This document shows, one piece after another, positions 43,862-51,906 of a stretch of 64,000 nucleotides of DNA. The notes under the pieces were generated by a model, which worked only from the letters and a program-made list of their open reading frames with translations, ran no database searches and was not told the DNA's origin. This stretch comes from Sinorhizobium sojae CCBAU 05684 (GTDB lineage: Bacteria > Pseudomonadota > Alphaproteobacteria > Rhizobiales > Rhizobiaceae). Every line of letters begins with the position of its first letter. The stretch's first letter is position 1. The stretch lies in assembly GCF_002288525.1 (NCBI RefSeq), contig NZ_CP023068.1:310001-374000 (forward strand). Reading direction: 5' to 3'. Made by a program: the position numbers and the translations under genes.

Positions 43862-44506
43862 CTATCGGTTGCCTGCCAGCAAGAGCGCGAGCGTTGCGAT
43901 GATGGTGGCGAACGGCGCCCAGGCGCCGGCATCCTGCAGGGCCCAGAGCGTCAGGCCGCTGAAGGCACACCAGAGGAGCGGAACCGGCAGCAGCAGCCAG
44001 GGCGTTTTCGGTGACAGCACCAGGAGCGCGCCGAGCGTGGTCGCCACGGTTGGATCCGGCATCAGGCCGAAGGCTTCGGCTGAGGCGAGGGACCGGCCGG
44101 CAAGGGGAGCCAGCAAAGGATAGGCGACGAGCCCGAAGAGCATCAGGCCGATGCCGCCATAATACCGCGTCGCCGACGGTGCCGGCGCACTCGCCCGGCC
44201 GATACTCGCGATCAGCAGGCCCGCCTGCAGGAGGAAAGCGGCGGCCGCGTAGGACACCGGCCAGTTGATGACGGCGTAGCGCGCCCACAGGAACTGCCAG
44301 GCGCAGAAGGCCCAGGCCACTGCCAGCGCGGGTAGGACGACAGCACGGTTGCGTTTTCTCGTGAGGGCCAGCACGAGCAGGCCGCCCGTGACAAAGACGA
44401 CTTGCAGCGGCCAGACCGCCTGATTGTAGCGCTCGATCAGGCGGAAATAGACGCGCGGTGAGAACATCAGGAAGTCGACAAGATCGTAGGTCGTCCAGAT
44501 TTCCAT
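43862..44506 (-). CDS. DUF6064-type integral membrane protein
   Basis: A 214-residue protein with about six to seven hydrophobic segments (about 30-50, 57-75, 82-105, 115-135, 150-170, 175-190, 193-212). It opens 'MEIWTTYDLVDFLMFSPRVYFRLIERYN', which resembles the DUF6064 membrane family. No function is known. It is convergent with the ABC transporter and followed upstream by a family A repeat. Confidence 0.75.
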   Translation of the reverse strand: MEIWTTYDLVDFLMFSPRVYFRLIERYNQAVWPLQVVFVTGGLLVLALTRKRNRAVVLPALAVAWAFCAWQFLWARYAVINWPVSYAAAAFLLQAGLLIASIGRASAPAPSATRYYGGIGLMLFGLVAYPLLAPLAGRSLASAEAFGLMPDPTVATTLGALLVLSPKTPWLLLPVPLLWCAFSGLTLWALQDAGAWAPFATIIATLALLLAGNR

Positions 44507-44518
44507 CAGCAGGCATCC

Positions 44519-44620
44519 TGCAGCGCCGCCCCGTCTTATCAGACAGCTAAGATTGGTGTGGCACTTTGAAGTGTTGCATGTCGCTTTTCTTAATCGCCGT
44601 CGGTCTAAGGAGACATGCAG
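44519..44620. repeat. Dispersed intergenic palindromic repeat, family A copy 4 (inverted)
   Basis: GCAGCGCCGCCCCGTCTTAT, GGCACTTTGAAGTGTTGCAT and TCTAAGGAGACATGCAG align with copies 1-3. The orientation is that of copy 3. It lies between two minus-strand genes. Confidence 0.7.
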
Positions 44621-44641
44621 CAGCGCCCGCGCGGCGCGCCG

Positions 44642-45556
44642 TCAGAGCGACTCCACGTAGCCGACCATGCGCCGGCGCAAACCGTCATCCGGCAGGATGC
44701 CTGTCGCCGCCTCGAGGTTCTCCCGCACATGGTCGAGGCGCGTGGTGGCGGGAATGGCGCAGGTAACCGCTGGATGCGAGATGATGAATTTGAGCAGGAA
44801 CTGCGCCCAGTTGCGCGCGCCTGTCTCGGCGAGCCAGGGCGGCAGCGGCTCGTCTTCGAAACGCCTAATGAGCCTTTTCTGCCGGAAGGGGCGGTTGACA
44901 ATGACTCCGATCCCCTTCTCTTCGGCCAGCGGCAAGATGCGCTGCTCCACTTCGCGATCGAGAATGTTGTAGGTGATCTGAACGAAATCGATCGGTTCCC
45001 TTGCCATGATGCGTTCGATCTCTCGATGCCTGCGCCCTTCCGATGTGGTGATCCCGACATAGCGCAACCGCCCCGCAGCCTTCATGTCGAAGAGCGCCGG
45101 CAGGTGTTCTTCCCAGGACACGAGATTGTGCACCTGCATCAGGTCGAATTTCGCAACACCCCAATAGGCTCGGGACGCCTCGATCTGTGCGGCGCCTCGC
45201 TCCGGATCGGAAATCCAGACCTTCTCCGCCGAAAACAGCCTCTTCGGGTGGCCGAGCTTCTTGACCCCGTAGCCGATCGTCGGCTGTGAAGAGCCGTACA
45301 TGGGCGAAGAGTCGATCATGCGGCCGCCGTGCTCGAAGAAGGCCGCCATCACGGCGGCGCATTCGTCCTTCAGCACCGGATCGTTTCCGACGTTGAAGGT
45401 GATCCAGGTGCCGAGGCCGACCACCGGCATCGCCTCACCGCTGGAGGGGATCGTCCGGGTGAGCACATTGCGCTGCCCGAGTGCTCGGCCTGGCAGAAGC
45501 GGCAGCAGGGTAGCGAGACCAAGCGCCTGCAATGCGATGCGCCGGGTGATTGCCAT
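44642..45556 (-). CDS. Aldo/keto reductase with N-terminal export-type signal
   Basis: A 304-residue protein. MAITRRIALQALGLATLLPLLPGRALG is a Tat-like signal (twin Arg, hydrophobic stretch). The aldo/keto reductase barrel follows with 'VVGLGTWITFNVG', 'MIDSSPMYGSS', 'MQVHNLVSWEEHLPALFDMKAAGRLRYVGITTS', 'FVQITYNILDREVEQRILPLAEEKGIGVIVNRPF' and 'CAIPATTRLDHVRENL'. Exported members of the family occur but are less common than cytosolic ones. Substrate unknown. The shorter start at 45556 is chosen because it opens the signal. Confidence 0.85.
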   Translation of the reverse strand: MAITRRIALQALGLATLLPLLPGRALGQRNVLTRTIPSSGEAMPVVGLGTWITFNVGNDPVLKDECAAVMAAFFEHGGRMIDSSPMYGSSQPTIGYGVKKLGHPKRLFSAEKVWISDPERGAAQIEASRAYWGVAKFDLMQVHNLVSWEEHLPALFDMKAAGRLRYVGITTSEGRRHREIERIMAREPIDFVQITYNILDREVEQRILPLAEEKGIGVIVNRPFRQKRLIRRFEDEPLPPWLAETGARNWAQFLLKFIISHPAVTCAIPATTRLDHVRENLEAATGILPDDGLRRRMVGYVESL

Positions 45557-45662
45557 GGAGCCGCTCCTTCTTGCGCCGATGACTTGGAGTTTATCCGGGT
45601 CGTCGGGCAAGATCATGAAATCCCTGCGGCGGGAGCGGCCACGATGTCGTGAACTGAGGCGC

Positions 45663-46145
45663 TCAGCCCTTGCCCTGAAACGCGCGCTGGAGCGCGGCGA
45701 TCTCGAGCTTCACCATGCCTAGCATAGCTTCCGTTGCGTGCTTGGCGCTCTCGCGATCGGCACTCATCATCATTTCGCCGAGCACGCGCGGCACGATCTG
45801 CCAGGAAAGCCCCCAACGGTCCTTTAGCCAGCCGCATTGTTCCGCCGTGCCGCCATTTCCGAGAAAGGCGTCCCATATGCGGTCGATCTCCTCCTGGCTG
45901 TCGCATTCTACGACGATGGAGAAGGCGTGGTTGAATGCCTCGAGAGGTCCGGCTTCCAGTGCGATGAAATTCTGGTTGTCCAGCGTGAACTCGATCACCT
46001 TGACGCGGCCGGGAGGCCCGCTCGGCGTCTCCGCAGGAACGGTCGTTGCCGAGGACTGGCTCGAATTCGGAATGACAGAGACGTAGAAATCGACCGCCTG
46101 CTGTGCTTGCTCCGGAAACCAGAGATGGGAAATGACTTTGGGCAT
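45663..46145 (-). CDS. PhnB-like VOC superfamily protein
   Basis: A 160-residue VOC-fold protein with 'MPKVISHLWFPEQAQQAVDFYVSVIPNS', 'VKVIEFTLDNQNFIALEAG', 'SIVVECDSQEEIDRIWDAFLGNGG' and 'CGWLKDRWGLSWQIVP'. This is the typical layout of the '3-demethylubiquinone-9 3-methyltransferase-like' PhnB group, whose members mostly lack a proven activity. AAGGAGG precedes the ATG at 46145. An upstream in-frame extension passes through repeat-like sequence and is rejected. Confidence 0.87.
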   Translation of the reverse strand: MPKVISHLWFPEQAQQAVDFYVSVIPNSSQSSATTVPAETPSGPPGRVKVIEFTLDNQNFIALEAGPLEAFNHAFSIVVECDSQEEIDRIWDAFLGNGGTAEQCGWLKDRWGLSWQIVPRVLGEMMMSADRESAKHATEAMLGMVKLEIAALQRAFQGKG

Positions 46146-46427
46146 GGAAGCCTCCTTCGATGGCGTGGACGTGCTGCTGCATGTCTGCTCAAATCGGTCC
46201 CGACCTAAGGGACAGCCGGTAGGACGTTTCGGCTTCCTCGGAGTCGACAAATCCCCGGACGACTTTCAGCGCCGCAGTGACGGGAATAGGAGCCGCCTCG
46301 ATCCGCTTCTGGCCGCGACGGCCGGATTGACCGTGACATCCGGATGAGCGACAGTCCGTCATCTGGGGTGGCGGCAGAACAGCGAATGAGGCGAGCCTGC
46401 CCGCCTACCTGAATATGAGGCCCGGCA

Positions 46428-47027
46428 ATGACGCCTGTTTATCTCAATCCCGAGAAGGTTCGCTCCTTCGAGGACGCGGAAAGCTTCTATCAATGGCTCG
46501 GCCAAAATCATGACAAGCAGGACGAAGTCTGGATAAAGGTCCACAAGGTTGGCTCCGGACTCCGATCGATCACACCCAAGGAAGCCATCGACGTCGTGCT
46601 CTGCTGGGGCTGGATCGACAGTCTGCGGAAGGGTTTCGACGAGAAGAGCTATCTGCAGCGCTACACACCGCGTGGCCGTAAAAGCATCTGGAGCCGGATC
46701 AACGTGGACAATGTCGAGCGCCTCCTCGAAGCGGGCCGGATGACGGAACATGGGCTCAAGCAGGTCGAAGCAGCAAAGGCCGACGGGCGTTGGGACCGTG
46801 CCTATGAGAGCGGCCGGGAGATGAAGATCCCCGACGATCTGCAGGTCGCCATAGACGCCGAGCCGCGAGCCAGGGTGATGCTGGACAAATTGAGTGCCCA
46901 GAACCGCTACGCCCTGGCCTTCCGCCTGCACCATGTGAAGACGGAGGCAGGGCGGCGCAAAAAGATCGAGTCTTTTGTCGCAATGCTCAAGCGTGGAGAG
47001 ACGCTCCATCCGCAGCGTGGGAATTAA
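46428..47027 (+). CDS. YdeI/OmpD-associated (DUF1905-like) family protein
   Basis: A 199-residue protein with 'FYQWLGQNHDKQDEVWIKVHKVGSGLRSITPKEAIDVVLCWGWIDSLRKGFDEKSYLQRYTPRGRKSIWSRINVDNVERLLEAGRMTEHGLKQVEAAKADGRW'. This block is highly typical of the YdeI family (sometimes named bacteriocin-protection protein). The C-terminal helix 'ALAFRLHHVKTEAGRRKKIESFVAMLKRGE' completes the family. Function is poorly known. It stands alone; the convergent small ORF at 46987 overlaps its end. Confidence 0.88.
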   Translation: MTPVYLNPEKVRSFEDAESFYQWLGQNHDKQDEVWIKVHKVGSGLRSITPKEAIDVVLCWGWIDSLRKGFDEKSYLQRYTPRGRKSIWSRINVDNVERLLEAGRMTEHGLKQVEAAKADGRWDRAYESGREMKIPDDLQVAIDAEPRARVMLDKLSAQNRYALAFRLHHVKTEAGRRKKIESFVAMLKRGETLHPQRGN

Positions 47028-47187
47028 ATTCGTCGTGCTTTCCTACGGGGGCGGTCGGTTCCAACCCGGTTTCGTCGGACTTTGGCCGCTCGGCCTCGAG
47101 CTCCAGATGACGCTCGGCTTGGCGCATCTTCTGCCATTCTCTTTCGAGGCGCAGGAACACATCCGTTTGCATATATCTTGACTGCAT
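46987..47187 (-). CDS. Small hydrophilic protein, function unknown
   Basis: A 66-residue frame MQSRYMQTDVFLRLEREWQKMRQAERHLELEAERPKSDE..., rich in Glu/Arg and probably helical through residues 5-33. GGGAGGG lies 7 bases before the ATG on the minus strand, a strong ribosome site; that is the main evidence. It overlaps the convergent YdeI-family gene by 41 bases. I recognise no family; a chance frame remains possible. Confidence 0.45.
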   Translation of the reverse strand: MQSRYMQTDVFLRLEREWQKMRQAERHLELEAERPKSDETGLEPTAPVGKHDEFNSHAADGASLHA

Positions 47188-47676
47188 ATGAACCCTCCCG
47201 TGGCGGCTCCCCAGGAACACGCAAGTGCAATTTTGGTTCCATTGCGAATGCTCAAGCCGTTGCGATGGCCATAGCGCCGCTGCAGTTGCAACAGCCTACA
47301 ACCGTGCGTTCCTTAAGGACGCATGCTGTAAGTCTTCGGACCCACGCATCGGGCTTTTCGAAAGGCGGGCCGATTTTTGGCCGATGCGCTCGTCTTACTT
47401 GCTCCGCATTCGACATGTCCTCGACTGGTGAGGCCGCCGCCGCAGAAACTGCGATAGCGGCAGCCTCAGGCTTGCGCCTCATAGTGGATTCCACTCCTGG
47501 AGCGCCCACCCGTCAAGGCTAAGCTCTTCATCAATTGGTGCTGCAGGCTACATTCGACGGATGCGCTGACCGCAATCGAGCGGCTTATATTCTGCCACCC
47601 ATTGCAGGTGTTAACCCGGCAGGTCAGCCTCACTATGCGCCAACAGGATGCGCCATCAGGTGATCTTTTCTGCTTC
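47188..47676. other. Non-coding stretch with a family B repeat
   Basis: This 489-base stretch holds a family B repeat (47296-47380) and several open frames on both strands that run through the repeat and lack convincing ribosome sites. I see no other structure in it. Confidence 0.4.
47296..47380. repeat. Dispersed intergenic repeat, family B copy 2 (inverted)
   Basis: CTACAACCGTGCGTTCCTTA, AGGACGCATGCTGTAAG, TCCGGACCCACGCATCGGGC-like sequence and GGCCGATTTTTGGCC are the reverse complement of the element after glnII (3101-3192), with scattered changes. Confidence 0.65.
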
Positions 47677-47802
47677 CTATAAGGCGTGCAAGGTCACCGA
47701 CGCCGCGCCCAGAAGCAGGCATAGGGTCAAGGCGGCGGCAATTCCGTATCTCATAATTTTGATCCGGCGTGTGCGTATGCCGGTCCAGTCGTAGCTCATC
47801 AT
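47677..47802 (-). CDS. Possible small single-span membrane protein
   Basis: A 41-residue frame starting MMSYDWTGIRTRRIKIMRYG, then a hydrophobic segment 'IAAALTLCLLLGAASVTL' that could cross the membrane once. The positive-inside pattern is clear (several Arg/Lys before the segment). The ribosome site (CGAAG) is weak. It diverges from the asnB operon. No family is recognised. Confidence 0.4.
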   Translation of the reverse strand: MMSYDWTGIRTRRIKIMRYGIAAALTLCLLLGAASVTLHAL

Positions 47803-48108
47803 GTGCTTCGATGGTGAAGATTGAACGGATTCGGTTAATAAAATGGAAAGTAGTGCGTTCGCCGCGTCGGCGTGAGATAGACGGCGTAAATGGCCGCTAG
47901 GTGCCGTCCTCAACGGTGCGGTATAAAGTAAAGTTTTAATAAGAATTGCGTAATCTCGCCGGTTAGTCCGGAAGCTTGATCGATTATTAATTCCTTCTGT
48001 CGAATTTTAATAGTTTACCATCATCGAAGGTTTCTTTCGCGATTAACTCTTGCTGCTTTCATTCGGTCTATAGTTTCCACGCGATTGGGGCGTGAGAGCA
48101 GATCTGGC
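47803..48108. promoter_or_regulatory. AT-rich upstream region of the asnB operon
   Basis: About 306 bases without a gene. Between about 47920 and 48080 the sequence is strikingly AT-rich for this window, with AAAGTAAAGTTTTAATAAG and GATTATTAATTCC. It is the natural place for the operon promoter; no individual site can be fixed. Confidence 0.45.
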
Positions 48109-50043
48109 ATGTGCGGTTTCAGCGGCTATTTTGGTTCAAATCGAGACGGAAAGGCCCTTCTCGAACGGATGACGGCAGCGATTGCCCATCGTGGGCCGGA
48201 CGAGCAGGGCGTTTTCGCTACGCCGCAGGCGGGGCTTGGCCATGTAAGGCTGTCGATCGTCGGACTTGGCGACGGGCAGCAGCCGATGTCGGATCCGAGT
48301 GGCGAACTGACGATCGCCTTCAATGGCGAGATATTCAACTATGTCGAACTTCGAGACGAGCTTAAGGCTCGCGGCCGGCGCTTGCGCACTTCGAGCGACA
48401 CCGAAGTGATCCTCCATCTTTATGACGAGATGGGCGAAGAGTGCGTCTCATTGCTCAACGGCGACTTCGCCTTCGCGATCTGGGATAGCAGGCGCCGCAG
48501 GATGATGCTGGCGCGCGACCGCATGGGCGTGCGGCCGCTGTTCTACACGACGCAGGGGAGCACGCTCTATTTCGCCTCCGAGGTCAAGGCGTTGCTCGAG
48601 GTCCCCGGCGTGACAGCTGAGATCGACCCGATCGCGCTCGACCAGATCTTCACTCTCTGGGCGCCGATCGCACCCCGCACGCCCTTCCGCAATATCCTTG
48701 AACTCGAACCGGCGCACCTGATGATCGCCGACGAGCGCGGCGTCACCACGCGCGCCTATTGGCGACTCCAATTTGCGGACCGCAGCGAGACGCCTGCATA
48801 TACGGATGAAAGAGGCGCGGCCGAGGACCTGCGCGCGCTGCTGGCGGATGCGACGCGCATCCGCATGCGCGCCGACGTGCCGGTCGGGGCCTATCTTTCC
48901 GGCGGGCTCGATTCCTCGATCGTCTCGGCTCTCGCGGCCGGCATGACGCCGCAGCGACTTCGGACTTTCTCGGTCACCTTCGAGAGCGCCGAACACGACG
49001 AAAGCGCATTCCAACTGGAAATGGCCGCGGCGCTCGGCACGGCACACAGTGCTGTTGCCTGCAGTGCAGGCGACATCGCCAGGGTATTTCCCGAGGTGAT
49101 CCGTTTCACCGAACGTCCGATTATCCGCACCGCGCCCGCGCCGCTCTTCCAATTGTCCGGGCTGGTGCAGGAGGCGGGACTGAAGGTGGTGATGACCGGC
49201 GAGGGCGCCGACGAAGTATTCGCCGGCTATGACATCTTCAAGGAGGCGCGCGTGCGCCGTTTCTGCGGCCGCCAGCAGGGCTCGCGCATAAGGCCGCATC
49301 TCTTTCGCAAGCTCTATCCCTATCTGCCTGGCCTCAAGCAACAGTCGCCGGAATACCTCGCCGCCTTCTTCGGCGCCGGCGATGAACCGCTGAATGATCC
49401 GCTCTTCTCGCACCGGCCGCGTTTCAAGGGCACGGCGGCGACAAAGCTCTTCTTCTCCGCCGAGTTGCGCGCCGAACTCGAGGATTACGACGCGACCGAA
49501 GAACTGATCGGCCGCCTACCAAAGGACTTCGGGCGCTGGCATCCGCTGCACCAGGCGCAATATCTGGAAAGCCGGTTTTTGCTGCCAGGTTACATCCTCT
49601 CGAGCCAGGGCGACCGCATGGCTATGGCACACGGCATCGAGGGCCGCTTCCCCTTCCTCGACCACCGTCTGGTAGAGTTTGCCGCGAAGCTGCCTCCGGA
49701 GATGAAACTCAAGCGCCTGACCGAGAAGCACATTCTTCGAGAGGCCACCAAGGATCTCCTGCCGCCCATGATCGGCAAGCGCACGAAGCAGCCGTATCGT
49801 GCGCCGGACAGCCATTCCTTCAGCGGTCCGGGCGCTTTCGATTACGTTCGCGATGCGCTGAGCGAGAAGACCGTCTCCGCCGCCGGCCTCTTCAATGCCA
49901 AGGCTGTCGCGAAGCTCCATGAAAAGTGCCGCACCCGGCCGGCTTCGGGCTTCCGCGACAATGCCGCCTTCGTCGGCATCCTCTCGACACAACTATGGCT
50001 CCAGACATTTACCGGTGCCGGCCGCAAGGCGGCTGCCGCTTGA
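48109..50043 (+). CDS. asnB: Asparagine synthetase (glutamine-hydrolysing), AsnB/AsnO type
   Basis: A 644-residue class II amidotransferase. Cys2 after the initiator Met is the glutaminase nucleophile (MCGFSGYF); 'HRGPDEQG' and 'FNGEIFNY' complete the N-terminal domain (about 1-220). The synthetase domain (about 235-640) has the PP-loop 'SGGLDSS' at 264-270 and 'GEGADEVFAGYDIF'. The start at 48109 places Cys second, as required; a start 8 codons upstream would not. It leads an operon with an ACP, an AMP ligase and a NadE-like gene. The true acceptor may therefore be an ACP-linked acid rather than free aspartate. Confidence 0.92.
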   Translation: MCGFSGYFGSNRDGKALLERMTAAIAHRGPDEQGVFATPQAGLGHVRLSIVGLGDGQQPMSDPSGELTIAFNGEIFNYVELRDELKARGRRLRTSSDTEVILHLYDEMGEECVSLLNGDFAFAIWDSRRRRMMLARDRMGVRPLFYTTQGSTLYFASEVKALLEVPGVTAEIDPIALDQIFTLWAPIAPRTPFRNILELEPAHLMIADERGVTTRAYWRLQFADRSETPAYTDERGAAEDLRALLADATRIRMRADVPVGAYLSGGLDSSIVSALAAGMTPQRLRTFSVTFESAEHDESAFQLEMAAALGTAHSAVACSAGDIARVFPEVIRFTERPIIRTAPAPLFQLSGLVQEAGLKVVMTGEGADEVFAGYDIFKEARVRRFCGRQQGSRIRPHLFRKLYPYLPGLKQQSPEYLAAFFGAGDEPLNDPLFSHRPRFKGTAATKLFFSAELRAELEDYDATEELIGRLPKDFGRWHPLHQAQYLESRFLLPGYILSSQGDRMAMAHGIEGRFPFLDHRLVEFAAKLPPEMKLKRLTEKHILREATKDLLPPMIGKRTKQPYRAPDSHSFSGPGAFDYVRDALSEKTVSAAGLFNAKAVAKLHEKCRTRPASGFRDNAAFVGILSTQLWLQTFTGAGRKAAAA

Positions 50044-50064
50044 ACCGACAGAAAGGAAAAGGAC

Positions 50065-50331
50065 ATGACGCAGACGGTAAAGGACAAGGTCAGAACCTTC
50101 ATCATCGAAAATTTCCTGTTCGGCGATACCTCCTACGAGCTCGCCGATACGGCGTCGCTGATCGAAAACGACATCATCGATTCCACGGGTGTACTGGAAC
50201 TCGTGGCCTTCATCGAGGACCAGTTCGGGATCGTGATGGTTGACGCCGACATCGTTCCGGCGAATCTCGACTCGCTTGCGCGCATCACGACGTTCATCGA
50301 AGCGAAGGCCGCAGTGCCGGTCACGGCCTGA
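50065..50331 (+). CDS. Free-standing acyl carrier protein
   Basis: An 88-residue acidic helical protein with the phosphopantetheine site Ser40 in 'ENDIIDSTGVLELVAFIEDQFGI'. The layout is of a specialised ACP/PCP rather than the fatty acid AcpP, which has 'DSLDTVEL'. AAAGGAAAAGGA precedes the ATG, 21 bases after asnB. It should carry the acyl or aminoacyl group activated by the ligase encoded next. Confidence 0.92.
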   Translation: MTQTVKDKVRTFIIENFLFGDTSYELADTASLIENDIIDSTGVLELVAFIEDQFGIVMVDADIVPANLDSLARITTFIEAKAAVPVTA

Positions 50332-50358
50332 AGCGGTTGCAGAGCGGGGCTTACGGGC

Positions 50359-51906
50359 ATGAGGTTTGAGCAATTCCTCTTGAGGAACGCCACAGCGAAT
50401 GGTGCCAAGACCGCCTTGGTCACCGACCGCAGACGGCTGAGCTACGAAGAGCTCGACGAACTTTCGAGCCGTCTTGCGGCGGCGCTTTCCGCCAATGGGA
50501 TCAAGCGGAACGACCGCGTTCTCGTCTTCATGGATAATTGCTGGGAAGCGGCGGTCTCGATCTTCGCGGCCCTCAAGACCGGAGCGACCTTCAGCCCGAT
50601 CAACGCCTCCACCAAGGCTGACAAGCTCGCCTATATCATCACGGATTGCGAGGCGGCGGCGATCTTGACGCAAGCAAAGCTGATGCCGGTCGTTGCCGAG
50701 GCGCGGACGCTTTCGTTCGGCCATGCGCCCTTCGTCGTCTCGACCGCGGCGCCCGGCGGCCGCATGCCTGACGGGGCTGCATCCTTCGAGGAGTGCCTGA
50801 CGACGGCGCCGGCGCCTGTGGCGCATGGCGGCATCGACGTCGACCTTGCCATGCTGATCTACACCTCCGGCTCGACCGGGCGTCCGAAGGGCGTGATGAT
50901 GACCCATCGCAATATCGATGCGGCGTCGGAGTCGATCACTACCTATCTCTGCAATCGGCCGGACGACGTTATCCTCAACGTCCTGCCGCTCGCCTTCGAC
51001 TACGGTCTCTATCAATTGCTGATGGCGATCCGTCTCGGTGCCACTCTCGTCCTCGAAAAGTCCTTCGCCTTTCCGCAGGCAATCTTTGAGCGCATTCGCG
51101 CCGAAGGTGTCACCGGGTTCCCGCTGGTGCCGACCATGGCCGCGTTGATGCTGCAGATGCGCGATCTCGAGCCCGGCTTCCTGCCGAGCCTACGCTATAT
51201 TTCGAATACCGCCGCCGCGCTGCCGCCGGCCCATATTGCGCGGCTCAGGGAACTGTTTCCGTCGGCCAGGCTCTATTCGATGTACGGCCTTACAGAGTGC
51301 AAGCGCTGCACCTATCTGCCACCTGAGGAGCTCGACCGGAGGCCGGGCTCGGTTGGTATCGCCATTCCGAACACGGAAGCCTTCGTCGTCGACGACGAGG
51401 GTAAGTGCGTGGCGCCGGGCGTGGCCGGAGAACTCGTCATCCGCGGCCCGCATGTCATGCAGGGCTATTGGCGAAACGACGCGGCGACCGACCGAATGCT
51501 GCGTCCAGGACCAAACCCGTGGGAAAAGGTGCTCTATACCGGCGACCTCTTCCGCGCCGACGAGGAGGGATACCTCTATTTCGTCGGGCGCAAGGACGAC
51601 ATCATCAAGACGCGCGGCGAGAAGGTCGCGCCCAAGGAGGTCGAGACCGTGTTACACGCCCATCCGGGGATCGCCGAAGCTGTCGTCATCGGCGTTCCGG
51701 ATCCGGTGCTCGGGGCTGCGATCGGCGCGCTGGTAGTCCTCTCAGATCCGACGCTCAGCGAGAAGGACGTCATCCGCCACTGCGCCCGTCACCTCGAAGA
51801 TTTCATGGTGCCGAAGATCGTGGAATTTCGCACCGAGCTACCGAAGACCGACACTGGCAAGGTCAGCCGCAGGCTGGCAGCCGAAACATTGGAGCCCGCC
51901 GAATGA
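50359..51906 (+). CDS. AMP-dependent acyl/amino-acid ligase (ANL superfamily)
   Basis: A 515-residue adenylate-forming enzyme: P-loop 'LIYTSGSTGRPKGVMMTHRN' (about 173-192), 'YSMYGLTECKR' (A5), 'YTGDLFRADEEGYLYFVGRKDDIIKTRGEKVAPKEVE' (A7-A8 hinge) and the C-terminal catalytic Lys in 'LPKTDTGKVSRR'. It is likely to activate a carboxylic acid and load the ACP encoded 27 bases upstream. Its stop overlaps the nadE-like start (ATGA). The substrate pocket cannot be read reliably by eye. Confidence 0.92.
   Translation: MRFEQFLLRNATANGAKTALVTDRRRLSYEELDELSSRLAAALSANGIKRNDRVLVFMDNCWEAAVSIFAALKTGATFSPINASTKADKLAYIITDCEAAAILTQAKLMPVVAEARTLSFGHAPFVVSTAAPGGRMPDGAASFEECLTTAPAPVAHGGIDVDLAMLIYTSGSTGRPKGVMMTHRNIDAASESITTYLCNRPDDVILNVLPLAFDYGLYQLLMAIRLGATLVLEKSFAFPQAIFERIRAEGVTGFPLVPTMAALMLQMRDLEPGFLPSLRYISNTAAALPPAHIARLRELFPSARLYSMYGLTECKRCTYLPPEELDRRPGSVGIAIPNTEAFVVDDEGKCVAPGVAGELVIRGPHVMQGYWRNDAATDRMLRPGPNPWEKVLYTGDLFRADEEGYLYFVGRKDDIIKTRGEKVAPKEVETVLHAHPGIAEAVVIGVPDPVLGAAIGALVVLSDPTLSEKDVIRHCARHLEDFMVPKIVEFRTELPKTDTGKVSRRLAAETLEPAE

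Noticed and set aside
47082..47522. A 146-codon plus-strand frame and an overlapping minus-strand frame
   Set aside because: Both run through a family B repeat, lack ribosome sites and have low-complexity Ala-rich translations.
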